A stretch of 64,000 nucleotides of DNA from Batillaria attramentaria (lineage: Eukaryota; Mollusca; Gastropoda; Batillariidae). Location of the stretch: assembly GCA_018292915.2 (NCBI GenBank), contig JACVVK020000147.1, positions 1 through 64,000 of the forward strand. Direction: 5' to 3'. This document shows, one piece after another, positions 21,601 through 32,625 of the stretch. How positions within the stretch are numbered: position 1 is the first letter of the stretch; every line of letters begins with the position of its first letter. The notes under the pieces were generated by a model, which ran no database searches, was not told where the DNA came from, and saw only the letters and a program-made list of their open reading frames with translations. The position numbers and the translations under genes are program-made.

Positions 21601-24546
21601 GTAACGAAATCTGCGTCATAGACACCTTACGTGCACACTATGCTACTGCGTTCTTTTTGGCGGGAATGACGTGTGTCTGTGTGTGTGTGGACGGACGGAT
21701 GTAATGATGGCTATCTCCTAAACCACCTCGTTGGAGGCCTTTTTACTTTGAGATAAAATGGGAATTCACCTTCTCCAGACCTACCTTTCACGATTTTTAG
21801 CCTGCCGCATTTTCAGAAGAGTTATCGCCGATTTTAAAAAATCGGTCATGTTACGAATTTTTCGAAAAAAATGTTCAGATGGCTTCATCTTCTGAAATTG
21901 GGAAGATCACCCAATTATACTGCCTGTTTTCGTAGCACAGCTCTGTAGCTCTGACAGGTTTTGTGTAAGAAAAATATTTCCGAGGTAGGGGTTGTTTGCA
22001 TATAAGGCCAAATATGTATGAAAAGACTCCTTCAAATTACTCATCATTCCGGTATTTTTGTCACTTATGCCAACTGCACATATGACATGAACTACTGCAC
22101 TATTATAGCTTTAGTATTAAGAATAACAGAGCTTTTAGATAAACACATTTTTTCACGTTTCTGCGAGAAGCGCTGGTCAAAAAAGTTCCAATTTTGCAAT
22201 TTCCAGATTTCATGTGAAAAATAATTCAGTCGGAGAAGTCACAAAGCCAACAGGGAAATCACAAGACATGAACAAGCATCCTCAGATGATCTCAGTGCTA
22301 GAGGCTGACATCAAAAGTTTAGTTCACGGAATTGACGTCATCTCTCTCTCTCTCTCTCTGTATGACGACCTGCCTGAGGTATGACGACCTGCCTTACGGC
22401 AAATATTTGTGCTGGCCTTTTTCTCGTTGCCCCGTCCTTGATTCACCCTTTTGTGGTGGAAAAGGACGTTAAACTCCTAAACACCCACCCACCCACCCTC
22501 TATCTCTGCCTCTCTCTCTCCCCCACCCAGCCCCACCCCCAGTCACGTGGCTAATCGGTCGAGGTCGTAGAGGATCTAGTGTCGTTGGTAGAACTTAAAG
22601 AGGGGAGAACCGGCAACAATAACAACAAAACAGACAAAATAATATGAAGTTTGGAGAAACAACTTTGTAGGACGGGGCCGTTCCTCCTTGTTTTTTCATC
22701 AATCCATGTGGATGTGTTTGCGTGGATGTGTTTGGGGGTGGCTTGTCTATCATCAGTATTTGCGTATTCTCTGCGCCAATCACCCTTCCTTGAAACTTTC
22801 AGGAAAACTCTCAAAACCTTTCAGTTTTCAGCCTTGAACTTCAATTAACTGTTTGCAACACTGTTGTACGTGTCGTTGCCCGTAGGTCCTGACCCTACGG
22901 CTCTACGTATTTTTGTGTATATTTCTTCCTTTTCACTTGTTTCCTTTCCATCTTTAAGCGCCTAGAACTATTATTTATTAATTGGTTACAGTGCTGTATC
23001 AGTATTGTCATTATTATTATTATTATCTGGGACTTTTAGGCACAGCTTGCTTTCATTATGCTAGATCAAAGGGAAACATGACATTAACCTCTTGACTGCC
23101 TCCTGTGTACATTTCATGTAACCTACAGGGATGGATTTACTCAAATATGCCAATGAGACATTGTCTCCTTGACCGTCATTTTTATGAGACATTTTCATTT
23201 TCTATGCGACATTTTATCAAAATATGAGACATAGTTGCACAGCGCGCGAGAAAATCAATCCCTGAGCCTACTGTACCCATGTATGTGAAATTCACATTGC
23301 CGTATTACTGGTTATGGCACTGACAAATTCAAGAATGGATAAACAGGTGTTGTTTTTTTTGTTGTTTTTTTTTGTTGTTGGTGTGTTTGTTTTGGCAGCA
23401 GTCAAGGGTTTAATCTGCATTTCATACTGTGTAAGGCTTTACTTTCCCCTTACCTTGTTTGTCATTGCCTGCATCATTTAGGAAACATGAGGTAAAAGTT
23501 TTGCCCAAAGAGAACAAAAAAGAAAACAGCAGAAAATCTTCGGCTTGTGCTTTTTTTAGGAGATGGTGTAGCGGTCTTTTTCTTTTTTTTTCTCTGGGAT
23601 GAGGAACGGGTCACAGTAGCCGTGTGTACATGTACTTACCTAAATCTTGTTTGATATGCAGACTGTCACAGAGATATGCATTCTTGGACAAAGAGTCAGC
23701 TACGGGCAACGGAAGCTAGGTGAGCGGTGCTTCAATGGTGAGAACTTCACCAGGACCGTCCTCAACTCTTCTTGCAATTGTGCCGATGAAGATTTTGAAT
23801 GGTAATTGAAAGCCACCGTTTTTATTATTTACTTTCATGACTACAAACTTCAGGATCACGCTCATGTTGGGGTACTTTTTGTTTGTTTGTTCTGTTGTTC
23901 TTTTGGTTGGTTGGTTGGTTGGTTGGTTGTTTTTTTGTTTTTGTTTTTTTTGGTTTGTTTTGTGTTTGGGCGGTTGTTTTTGTTTTTGTTTTTTGGGCTT
24001 TTGTTTATGTTTCTGTTTTTGTTGTTTTGGGGGTTTTTTTTGGTTGTTGCTGTTTTTTTTTTTTTTTTTTGTGTGTGATTTGTTGTTTGTTTTTGTGGTG
24101 TTTGTTCGTTTAATTTGTTTGTTTTGGGTTTTTTGTGTTGTTTTTTTTTTTTTTTTTGGGGGGGGGGGGGGTCCTTTTCTTTTTTGTTGTTTTATTTTGT
24201 TTTCTTACTGATGGTGGCGGTAGTGTTTATCAAGGCTGTTTGTGAACCACACAGAAGCTGCACTAGAGTAAACTTTGTCCTCTGCTTTGCAATTCCAGTG
24301 ACTTTGGCTACAGGTTGGATCAATCGTCATCCACATCACTCACTTGCAAAAAAGAGACCTGGTACAATGACAGCTTCATCGCCTTGGACTGTGAAGCAGG
24401 GAAAACCTTCCTGAGAAGCCAAGGGTATTTTACCTAGAATTTCTGACTAACTCACTGCCATGTGGCTGTGTCTTATGTGTACCCATACACACACATTAGA
24501 ACACACTCATGCACACACCACGCACACGAATGCATGCACGCTCGCA

Positions 24547-24615
<69 letters not shown>

Positions 24616-27600
24616 CCCTGCTTACCTTTTTGCTCTAACACCCTGTGTTTTAACAGGGAGCTGAGACAGTCGAGCAGTAGAGCACTGGACTCTCAACACT
24701 CTAGTCTTCAGTTCAGTTCCCCACAGGGCCAAATATTTGTACTGGCCTTTCTCTCGTTGCATGCCCTGTCTTTGCTATCTCCTGTATGTGTTGGAAAAAG
24801 ATGTTAAACCGTCAAACACCTACCCACCCACCCAACGCTTGTACCGTTTCTTTCAGGGTTCGCATGTTTTTCATAATCGCCTAGTCACAGTGATAAGTGC
24901 TGTTCATTGTACCAGTTCAGATATTGTAGTAAGTCCAGTATTCTTCAAGAAAAAAATCTGTTTAAAGTGGCAAAAATGACTGCCTGACTTTGCTGTATTT
25001 GTTTATGGTGGTGCTTTTAAACATCACAGAAAGTAGTCCATTCTCATGTGTACAACACGTCCATATATACATCATCTGTAAATGATTGTTGTCGCTCACC
25101 AGTCAGCAACTATTAATATCTTTTCTTGAAATGTGGTTGTCGGTTTCTTTCATCAGATATCGCAAGATCGCTGTAGACAGTTGCACTGGTGGAGTGACAG
25201 ACAAATACAAATCAAAGAATGAAACCTGTCCATTGGCAGTTCCACGTCAGCTGATTGTTGTCTCTAATGTCACGGTCGTAGCAACAGGAGACCCAGTTTT
25301 CTTCCATCTCTCACAGAGACTGGTGAGTTGCGCTTACTCTCGCCGAGCATGTATAGGTCTTCTTTTCTGTTAATTTGGAACCTTGGGCTATCATTAGCGA
25401 CGTTAGGGTGTCCCCAGATTCAGTTTTCCATTTCTGTGAGCCAACCATAATTTTCTTCTAAGAAAGTCAAAGTAAGAAGTTTTTTTTTTTTTTTTTTTAC
25501 TAAGTACTTTATTGTCCCTTTCGGGAGATTTGGGCTGCTTCCCCTGAGGAAATCATGTAACTGCGGTGCAGCACCACCCAATACCTATCCTCTTTTTTTT
25601 TCTTTTTTTTTTTCAAATTTGCTGAAACCTGGAGAGAAACAGGGTTACTTACTTACTTAGCCCCCTGGCGCCATCGACAACCCTTCGCCATGCACTCTAT
25701 TCTGGGCTATTCTTGCCACTCCAGTCCAGTTGGTCCAGAAACAGGGTTATCACAGGGATATTTATGACAGCAGGGAATTTGGCCCTGTCAAGTAGTCCCA
25801 GACCGCATGGACCTCCACAGCATCATCGTACCATCATCATCATCATCGATTATGAAATTGGCCCATCTTCCGAGCCTTCTGTGGGTTCCTCCCGCGACGA
25901 GGGAGGAAACACCACTGGAACTGGTAAAGAGTTGAGGAAAAAACACACACAAAAAACTTAGCCAACCCTAACCACTGCTGACAAGAATTAAGATTGTGTT
26001 TTGTAAGTATATATCCTGCTGTGATGGGTGTTTTGGGTTTTGGGTGTTTTTTTTCTGCTCTCAAATACTGTAAAAACAACATATATGTAAGTGGGAAAAA
26101 TAGTTTTGACCTGGGAAGTTTACCAGTCAAATTATAGTTTCTCAGGAGAAAGTCAAGTGTCAAAAAAAACAAATTAGTGGGGAACCCAGGACTTGATTTA
26201 TTTCTTTTGCTCAACGTTTTCCCCCAGATTTGCAGTCAGCGATTTAGGTTTGATAGGTGACTTCAGTGGCAAGCTGTCTTGATGTGCGAAATGTGCTTAA
26301 TTTTTGCTTCTCAGGGATCCAAGAAGAACACAAACTATACCTGGGATTTCAATGACAAGCACAGTGTGAGAGTGATTGGACACAAGAATGCCTCGGGTCA
26401 AGTCCATTCCTTCTCAGCACCTGGCATATACAACATCACAGTCACTGCTTCCAACAGCAAGGGATCAAGTGTGTCTGACGCACTCAAACTGAGAGTGGAA
26501 GGTGCATGAAATTTTTGTTGTTGTAATTATTAATAATCATCCTTGTTTATTATTATCACACACATCCCCCCCCCACATTTGGCCTGCCTTATGTTCTTCT
26601 TGGTATCTTAACCTTACCCTGGTGATAAACCACTGTGTTGTCTGTATCTATCGTGCTCTGCCGATGCAGTGTAAGGGAAATGACCCCATTCAACAAAATC
26701 TAAGGTCTGAACTGACTACTCTCTGTTTGAACAAGGAATTGACCGGGCCTCTCAGCCACAAGCTTGTAGGCAACAGTCCGGGCTTAACACCTTCCTCCTT
26801 TTACTAAAACTATTTATTTTGTCCCTTTAGATCCTGTGCACAGGGTTGGGTTGTTTACCGCGTGGGCCGCCAAAACTGGTTTCGTGTTGAGAATGAGCGC
26901 CACAAGCAACGTTGTACGACAAAATGCCTTTGGAAGTCTTCACTATGTCTGGCGTTTTGGTGATGAGGTAAGAGTTGCACAGAATATTGAGAATGCATGA
27001 TAGGGTTCTGGCAGTTGCTTGTCTTTTGAAGAATGTGCACAAAAATTAGGCAGTGTTCTTCTTGAGAAGATTACTCTCTCGTTGTCCAGGTTTCTTGCGC
27101 CATTCGCTCTCCCTCTCTTTTCCTCGTACCATAATAAACCGTTTTGACATTTTATCAATTGTAGTTTGTTTTGTTTTTTCTGGACATTTGGCATTATCCT
27201 CAGGTTGCTTCATAGTTTTACTGGTCTGGTTGAAAACCTAGGGACAGATTATTGGTGCCTAGTCAATAAGGAGGTTTTTTGTTGCTTTTTTAAAGTAACT
27301 TTCACAGATTTTGCACTGTGGTCGAAAAATGATTGTTGAAAAGTTCAGGTTATTAGGGTGATTCTGTGTGTGTATTTTCAGGATGTGTCGTGCTCTCTCT
27401 CAATGCTTTTATGTACAATTTGTCAAATCATTAATTGTGTATGGCATGTATTTGCATCAGACTGGGAAGCAGAAGGGTGTCCTGACGTGGTCTCCGAGCA
27501 CAAACCACACTTACACCAAGCCTGGAACCTACACCCTGACTGTCACTGTAGTGAACGCCGTCAGCGCTTTGTCCAAGCAGATGACCATCAAAGTGTATGG

Positions 27601-30600
27601 TAAGAGGCAGGGGGAGAAGCATGAACTCACAGGCCAAAAGTCGTCTGCACAGATTAAGAGAAAAAAAACAACAAAGACCAACAGCTTGTATGATTACAGG
27701 TATATGCTCTGGAAAAGTTCAGCCTGCAAAAATTAAAAATAATTGCAGTTCAAAATTCTGAAATTTGAATAGAAAGTTAACGCTTCGTACCACAGGATTG
27801 TATAGTGTTGATGTTCGCTGTGCGAAAGAATTGCCGTGATTCACTTGTGCAGTTCATGTGAGTGCAGTTTGCAGTTCTTAGAGCCAAGTAAATTGATAAA
27901 GCACCTGTATAATCTACATTATTTTTATTGTTATTGTTGTTATTATTATCTGTTGTGATTTCTTGCAGACAATGCTGTTGTGGCACAGCTTTCTTTCTCT
28001 CCCAACATCAACGCACTGTTCGCTCATCTGCCATCCAACCCTGCCTCACACACTTGGTTTTTGGACTCCATCACGCAGGAACTGTCACTTGTGAGCATCT
28101 CTTGTGTAGCCAAGCTCTTAACTTACAGTTGCCGTTCCGGAATGAATAACATTTATTTAAAGTGTATTGAGTTGAAAATACCACAAACCAAGCCATGTCA
28201 ACAAACCCACACCAAAATCCATTTAGATCCACGTTGTTTGGGGCTAGGCTTACTACATTCTACGTATTCTCATGACCAGCATCCATTTGTGTGTGTGTGT
28301 ACGTGTGCTAAAGCTAGGTTTTGTTTTTCTTTTATTCCTACAATACATTCCCTGATGGGTGTTACTACACTGTACTAAAATTTAGCCTCTCCCCTACTAA
28401 AACCAGCCTAAGTTTACTGTTGCTAAGCAACGGGAGGCAACCCTAATCTTATCTGATCTGAGGTCACAGTTATTTTTTCTTTTTTTTTTCTTCTGGCCTC
28501 CAGAGGACAGGTGTGAACATGGACAGACTGAGCGTGACTCTGAACTCCTCCATCCCGGTGAAGACGGATGTCCTGGTGACACCACCTCCAGCAGGCAGCC
28601 CTAGTGATGAAATGTCTGCTGAACAGGTGTGTGCACACAAACATGCAGACCTGTTTTTGAAGTCAAGAATTACGGAATTGACATGTGGAAGAACTTTTGT
28701 TTTTAATTGGACTAAGTTGGCTGCAGTTGGGTATGAGAATCCTGTCTTGTGATGTGGTGTCTAGAGCCTGTGTGAGGCATCTCCGTAGACTGATTTTGGC
28801 TACAGAATCCAAGGTGACGGCACTCATGATAAAGACTTTATGTTAAAGTCTTTATGCTCGTAATGCCACTCAGATTGAAAACTGTCACTTTCAAAACTCT
28901 AAGGCTGTTTGCCAGATGGACAGATGTTTCCATTGGCCATTGCAACCATTTACGTGACTTTGTGGCTTCTAATATTAGAGAAACACGATTTTCTTTGAGC
29001 CTACGATCCGTTCTTGAACAAACTTGGACTCGACAAAACTTCTGAAAAAAAGTCGCCATTCAGTGCTGTCTAGCTGGTCCTCAGTTTGCAACTAAATGTT
29101 TGCTTAGAAAGCGGTATAACAATTTTCAACAACAACTAATACGCCTGCCAGTCAGCACAATGGTCTCAGATGCTATGTTGTGACCCAAGCTATTGATTCT
29201 GAAGTGCATAGTCTGTTCATCATCAGAAAAACTGTTAAAGGTTCCAAGAATAACTCTGAAGTGAGCTGGCGATCGTTCATTTTCTTATGCCGCCCCCTCC
29301 GTCTGGAACACTTTACCTGTCGCCATTAGGGATCTTCCCGCTCTGACTCAATTCAAAGCCCATTTAAAGACCTACCTCTTTAGGCAAGCTTTCGAGCTGT
29401 AGTCCGACCACTGTTTCATTGGCACTCAGAATGTGTGTGCATGTGAGCACAAAGAGTGTTTCGTAGAAAACAGAAAGGCGCTATATAAACTGTATTCATT
29501 ATAATGAATAAATAATTATAATAATAATGAGTATTGTTTAGGCGCTTTACCCAATTTCATGAATCGGCTCAAAGCGTTGCGAACTGCACCCAACACGCAC
29601 GCTCACGTGAATCAGACTCATTCTCTCACACACTGGACAGAAACACATTACAATCACCTGGTACGAAGGGTCAGTTCAGCTATTTACATTTCAGAATTTA
29701 GAATTGCATTTATTTTTCAAAGTTGGTGGGCTGAACATTTCCAAAGCAGAGGGGGAGGAGGCCAGAGTATCCGGAGAGAACCCCCGACGATCAGCCCGAA
29801 TGAGCGGTGCCACATACGAGAAGGAAAAATTCTTTGCCCCGAGTATTATTATCATTCAATGGAAAGTTTTCCACATGCTATTATATGCCTGCTGTATGTA
29901 GTGAGACTTTAACATCCCAGTGTTTCACTTTCAGATTGTAGATGTTCTGAAGGCGATGGTTGGCAACAAGACCCTGTTCCTGTACCAGTCTGTCTCTAGC
30001 AGACTCGGGGATGTACAGGTTACAGACATCAAGGTCCTTAGTAAGTGTGGTCTGCATTCTGTGATACACATCTCTAATCACTGTTTTGGTCCAAGGCAAC
30101 TTCGTGTGGCTAGTCTGTGTAGGCGATCTTGAATTTGTATGTGAGGATGGTAGTATCACAGTTTAAATAATAGGTCTTTGGTGATTTGCATATTTCTTAA
30201 AAATTTGTTTTATATATATACTTGGTACATGTTACATGTGAAAAACACAAACTTCACATCTTTACATTCTTCATTTGAGTAGCAGCCACTGTCTTTGATT
30301 TTTATTGCTGCTGTGTTGGTTTGGAGGAGCAGGAATGAAGTTTTCCTTAAACTGAATGAAATGATAATCATTTGGATGAAATTTACTGCAGGTGCTATAC
30401 TCAGTCTCCTGGCTCAAAATACATTGAACTGAACCCATCTTGCTCAGTCACTCACACAGCGACTTCACGTGATTTGAATGGTCAGTGATGTACAGCTTGT
30501 GAAACTGGGGTCTGAATTTTGACATGTTGGTTTTATCAAACTGAATTAAACTTGTTACATGATGTTGCAGAGGACGGTGGTGGTGGTGGTGGTGGTGGTG

Positions 30601-32211
30601 ATGACGACGACAACAACAAGAAAGAGGGCCCCAACTACCGCGCTGTGTACATCACCGTTCCTATTGTGATATTGGCGGCGATCGTCACGGGCCTGTTTCT
30701 GCTGTACTACCGCAAGTCAGTACTGTATCAGCATGTTTTCAGTAGGAACAGTATGGGATTTAGGGGTGAGCAGTTGATCAACAGGTACAGAAGTGCCACA
30801 GACTAGTAGGTGCGTTACCGAACAGCCATCGCCGCTGTCACAGTGAAGCACGAGCTGAGTCCCACGTTGAGCTGCACTGTATCATTTCAGTATGTGCCGC
30901 CCGTCTTATCTTCAAAACACCAAAACGCCAACATGTCTCTCCTCTCCCAAAACAGAATTCATTATAAACTTGCCACTCTCTGCTACAACATTATCTCAGG
31001 TTCTGCTCCCTCCTATCTGTCCGCTCTCATTCAGCTCTACACACCATCCTGCAACCTCCTTGTGTGTGTGTTTGTGTGTGTGTGTGTGTATGTATTGTAC
31101 GTTTTTTTATGTTATGTGTAGAAAATGTACGCGCCCTGGGCTCTTGTGACATGGGGCGCTGCAAATATCCTTTATTATGAGTAGTAGTAGTATGTCCTGG
31201 CTCCTCCTTGGTTCCTCTCACTTTTTCTCCCCCAACAAAAATTTGAAAATAGGTGGGTGGCACTGTAACGCACTTCGTGCCTGGGGGAAACAACTCAGAT
31301 TTCCCCAAAAGGATAAGAAAGTACTAAATGAATCAACAAAATACATGTAACTCAAATCACAAGTGGACAAAGTCTAGATTTATAACTGTTCTGGTTGTGT
31401 GTGTAAAGAGATAATAAAAATTTCACACGTTTTATCGGCATACAGGTACATGAAGCTGTGATCTTTCGGATGCAAATATCTGTTCCTAGCAAGTTACAGA
31501 TTACAGCTTATGGATATATATATATACCATTACGACTGCAGGCGGTTCAGAAACATGCGGCGGTATACAATGGTGAACCAGAGCGAGGACACGGATGCCT
31601 TGCTTGATGATGACGACGAGCCGCCACTTGACCTAATTCCTGACAGTAGAAACGAGCCCCGCTCCCGTGACGATCCCATGCTGGATTTGGGCACTGGTAT
31701 GAATAATGTAGTATTACAGTAGCTGTCTCAGTACAGTCACCATTACTCCAGATGGAAGAAATATGCCTGTCGAATAAATGTTCATGTCTTTAATATAGGT
31801 GGAAGCCATGTGGGTATATTATTGGATGTACTTGCCTGTTTGCATTCTGTGATTATCTGGCAGTAGCATATCATTTCTAACGGAGCTTAGAAGCAGGATT
31901 TCTCATGTAGTTTTATTGATATGTTTTAAAGTTTTGAATGACTGAATCGTCCTCATAATGTACTTCACTGCTGTATATACCAGGGTAGTCTGATCCCAAA
32001 ATGCTTCAAAAATCCTTATTGTTTGTTCTCAGCCTTTGTGTTCAATAGAAGTCGATAAGGGCATGGCATCCTGATAGTGTTTGCTCGAGTTTCCATTGCT
32101 TTGTGTTTAGTGACTGGAGTGTATTTATTTAAATCAGTATCGTATTCTCCAGGTAGCCACCTGGTGATGGTGACAGGCAGTGGAGGGGGAGATAATGCAG
32201 AGAACTGCTGA
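7562..32211 (+). CDS. SorCS-type VPS10-domain sorting receptor (frame-disrupted in this sequence)
   Basis: Twenty-six coding exons, about 1,114 residues, close to vertebrate SorCS1-3 length. Order: signal peptide (residues 1-19), propeptide ending in a furin-type RQKR at residues 47-50, VPS10 propeller, 10CC cysteine module, PKD-like pair, SorCS membrane-proximal domain, one TM helix, acidic tail. SorCS receptors are type I proteins that bind ligands and cargo and move them between Golgi, endosome and plasma membrane. Diagnostic matches to SorCS include SDTTGRFY, CTEDQYDQW, CNCADEDFEW, WYNDSF and SFSPN. I chose the ATG at 7562 because a hydrophobic signal follows at once; an upstream GTG adds only six residues. 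Exons 5, 7 and 9 each lack one base at a homopolymer and the exon 3-4 junction is out of phase. All other junctions fit. Exons not listed under the domain entries: 7562-7825 (exon 1). SorCS1, 2 or 3 orthology cannot be assigned by eye. Confidence 0.93.
10925..11420 (-). mobile_element. tRNA-derived SINE, family C, near full length
   Basis: On the minus strand the head at 11420 has an A-box-like TAGTGCAGTGGTTAGCAC and a B box GGTTCGAATCC, followed by an unrelated body and ending in GAGTTGTGGCAGCC plus poly-A at about 10925. Related 3' parts lie at 25755-25950 and 42645-42700. Pol III transcription with LINE-dependent mobility is the usual mechanism and is inferred here. Confidence 0.85.
12136..12196 (+). 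repeat. (CA)n microsatellite
   Basis: About 30 CA units upstream of the palindrome-headed repeat copy 1. Open frames of repeated His/Thr here are artefacts. Confidence 0.95.
12271..13891 (-). repeat. Palindrome-headed dispersed repeat, copy 1
   Basis: Reverse complement of the repeat at 21470-22692. The right end is a perfect 28-bp palindrome (half-site AAGTTGTTTCTCTA) at 13864-13891. The body includes a CA array (13632-13682) and a SINE family A insertion (12487-12650). The class is unknown; I see no coding potential. Confidence 0.85.
12487..12650 (-). mobile_element. tRNA-derived SINE, family A
   Basis: Minus-strand head GGAGCCAGGGTGGCCGAATG ... GGTAGAGC with B-box-like GAGTTTGAATCCC, then the shared body AAATATTTGTGCTGGCC ... 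TTTGATATCACC ... GGTGGAAAAGGACGTTAAAC and an ACCC-rich tail. It sits inside the palindrome-headed repeat at 12271-13891. Confidence 0.85.
14308..14360 (+). repeat. (TC)n microsatellite
   Basis: About 26 TC units after a (ATC)n stretch, about 60 bp upstream of SorCS exon 3; could serve as part of a long polypyrimidine region. Confidence 0.92.
18600..18685 (+). repeat. Poly-C tract, 86 nt
   Basis: An unbroken C run in the intron after SorCS exon 10 (G run on the transcript's opposite strand). Confidence 0.97.
21470..22692 (+). repeat. Palindrome-headed dispersed repeat, copy 2
   Basis: Begins with the same 28-bp palindrome at 21470-21497 and ends in GGAGAAACAACTTTGTAGGA, so both ends carry a direct copy of GAGAAACAACTT followed by a GAC.GGGC motif. 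Contains a headless SINE family A piece at 22398-22500. It lies in the intron after SorCS exon 14. Confidence 0.85.
24549..24612 (+). repeat. (CA)n microsatellite
   Basis: About 31 CA units in the intron after SorCS exon 16, just before a SINE family A copy. Confidence 0.95.
24656..24832 (+). mobile_element. tRNA-derived SINE, family A
   Basis: GAGCTGAGACAGTCGAGCAG head, then GGCCAAATATTTGTACTGGC, TGTTGGAAAAAGATGTTAAA and a CACCCACCC tail, matching the 12487-12650 element. It lies in the intron after SorCS exon 16. Confidence 0.8.
25494..25640 (-). mobile_element. Truncated SINE family D copy
   Basis: Shares ACTTTATTGTCCC, TTGGGCTGCTTCC, TGCGGTGCAGCACCACCCAA and TACCTATCCT with 55340-55440, preceded by a T run. 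It has no tRNA-like head. Confidence 0.72.
25755..25950 (+). mobile_element. 5'-truncated copy of SINE family C
   Basis: Shares the body of the 10925-11420 element (GGCCCTGTC..AGTCCCA.ACC, a TCATCA-rich stretch, GGAGGAA.CACCACTGGA) and ends in an A-rich tail. It lies in the intron before SorCS exon 18. Confidence 0.8.
26315..27599 (+). other. Exons 18-20: PKD-like domains
   Basis: Exons are 26315-26501, 26831-26967 and 27461-27599. Exon 18 has the PKD pattern YTWDFND ... HSFSAPGIYNITVTASNSKG. Exons 19-20 give a second, divergent copy, YVWRFGDE ... HTYTKPGTYTLTVTVVN. These beta-sandwich domains follow the 10CC module in SorCS receptors. Reading frames are intact. Confidence 0.9.
28838..29095 (-). 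repeat. Repeat X, copy 1
   Basis: Minus-strand reading gives [19 protein letters not shown] and then ETSVHLANSLR, matching the 54585-54820 copy. Probably a fragment of a dispersed element; no known family recognised. It lies in the intron after SorCS exon 22. Confidence 0.7.
29271..29402 (+). mobile_element. LINE ORF2 C-terminal fragment
   Basis: Frame FSYAAPSVWNTLPVAIRDLP then FKAHLKTYLFRQAFEL and TAG is the characteristic C-terminus of ORF2 in CR1/L2/RTE-like non-LTR retrotransposons. It is followed by GGCGCTATATAAACTGTATT, a common LINE 3' end. A 5'-truncated relic, not functional. Confidence 0.8.
29526..29850 (-). mobile_element. SINE family B copy lacking the tRNA-like head
   Basis: Matches 57958-58280 almost throughout (GGCGCTTTACCCAATTTCAT, GGTGGGCTGAACAT, GCAGAGGGGGAGGAG). 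It lies in the SorCS intron before exon 23 and begins next to an AATAAT run. Confidence 0.8.
30571..32211 (+). other. Exons 24-26: Gly/Asp juxtamembrane repeat, TM helix and cytoplasmic tail
   Basis: Exons are 30571-30715, 31542-31696 and 32153-32211. Exon 24 opens with eight glycines (GGT repeats) and an Asp/Asn run, then a hydrophobic helix (VYITVPIVILAAIVTGLFLL) ended by YYRKR. The tail carries DTDALLDDDDE, an acidic dileucine-type sorting signal ([DE]xxxLL), and ends in a short Gly-rich segment before TGA at 32209-32211. The trinucleotide run is likely polymorphic. Confidence 0.88.
30897..31058 (+). mobile_element. LINE ORF2 fragment, frame-broken
   Basis: LIFKTPKRQHVSPL shifts frame into HYKLATLCYNIISGSAPSYL and then a YTPS motif, matching the end of non-LTR ORF2 just upstream of the segment seen at 29271-29402. 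A relic in the intron between SorCS exons 24 and 25. Confidence 0.7.
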
Positions 32212-32431
32212 TACTGGGACCAACGCACAAGAATCTGAACTGGACAGAGACAACAACCAGAGTTCTGCTGACAGACACAGAAGAAAAGATCTAGATTTTG
32301 GAGGATAATATATCGCTGTGTTGGAAAAATGGTTTCATTGCCAGTGAGTAGAAAATGACAGTCCTGGTTGTAATTACAAGAGCCACTTTTTTTCTTTTTT
32401 TTTCTCTCTTTTTTTTTTTTTCTTTTTCCAC

Positions 32432-32578
32432 ACGATTGTTTTCTGTGGCTGCAAAGCTGGAACCAGTAGCTGCTAGCTGATGAGTTGTGGAAGCATAACT
32501 GTGATGAAAACCGCATCCCATCTGGGAGGTGGCTGGTTTGCTGATGTGAGGCATTGAAATGTCATTTGGGTGCTTTGG

Positions 32579-32622
<44 letters not shown>
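32432..32622 (-). repeat. Dispersed repeat, family G, next to a CA array
   Basis: GTGGCTGCAAAGCTGGAACC ... TGATGAGTTGTGGAAGCATA ... TTTGGGTGCTTTGGA, then (CA)n. The reverse complement of the segment at 49960-50140, which has the same microsatellite at the same end. Confidence 0.75.

Positions 32623-32625
<3 letters not shown>

Larger units (their letters stand above)
23662..25322 (+). other. Exons 15-17: 10CC cysteine module
   Basis: Exons are 23662-23801, 24299-24424 and 25157-25322. Together with the end of exon 14 they carry regularly placed cysteines, including CTEDQY, ICILG, RCFNG, CNCADEDFEC, LTCKKE and DCEAGK, the disulfide module that clamps the VPS10 propeller in sortilin-family receptors. 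Phases are 0 to 2, 2 to 2 and 2 to 0, with no frame break. Confidence 0.92.
27969..30040 (+). other. Exons 21-23: SorCS membrane-proximal domain
   Basis: Exons are 27969-28090, 28504-28626 and 29935-30040. SFSPN at the start and SAEQIVDVLKAMVG later correspond to the SorCS1 segment between the PKD domains and the membrane, once labelled leucine-rich. Reading frames are intact. Confidence 0.85.

Noticed and set aside
28257..28378. Continuation of SorCS exon 21 past its donor
   Set aside because: GTGAGC donor at 28091 and correct phase with exon 22 make the extension intronic.
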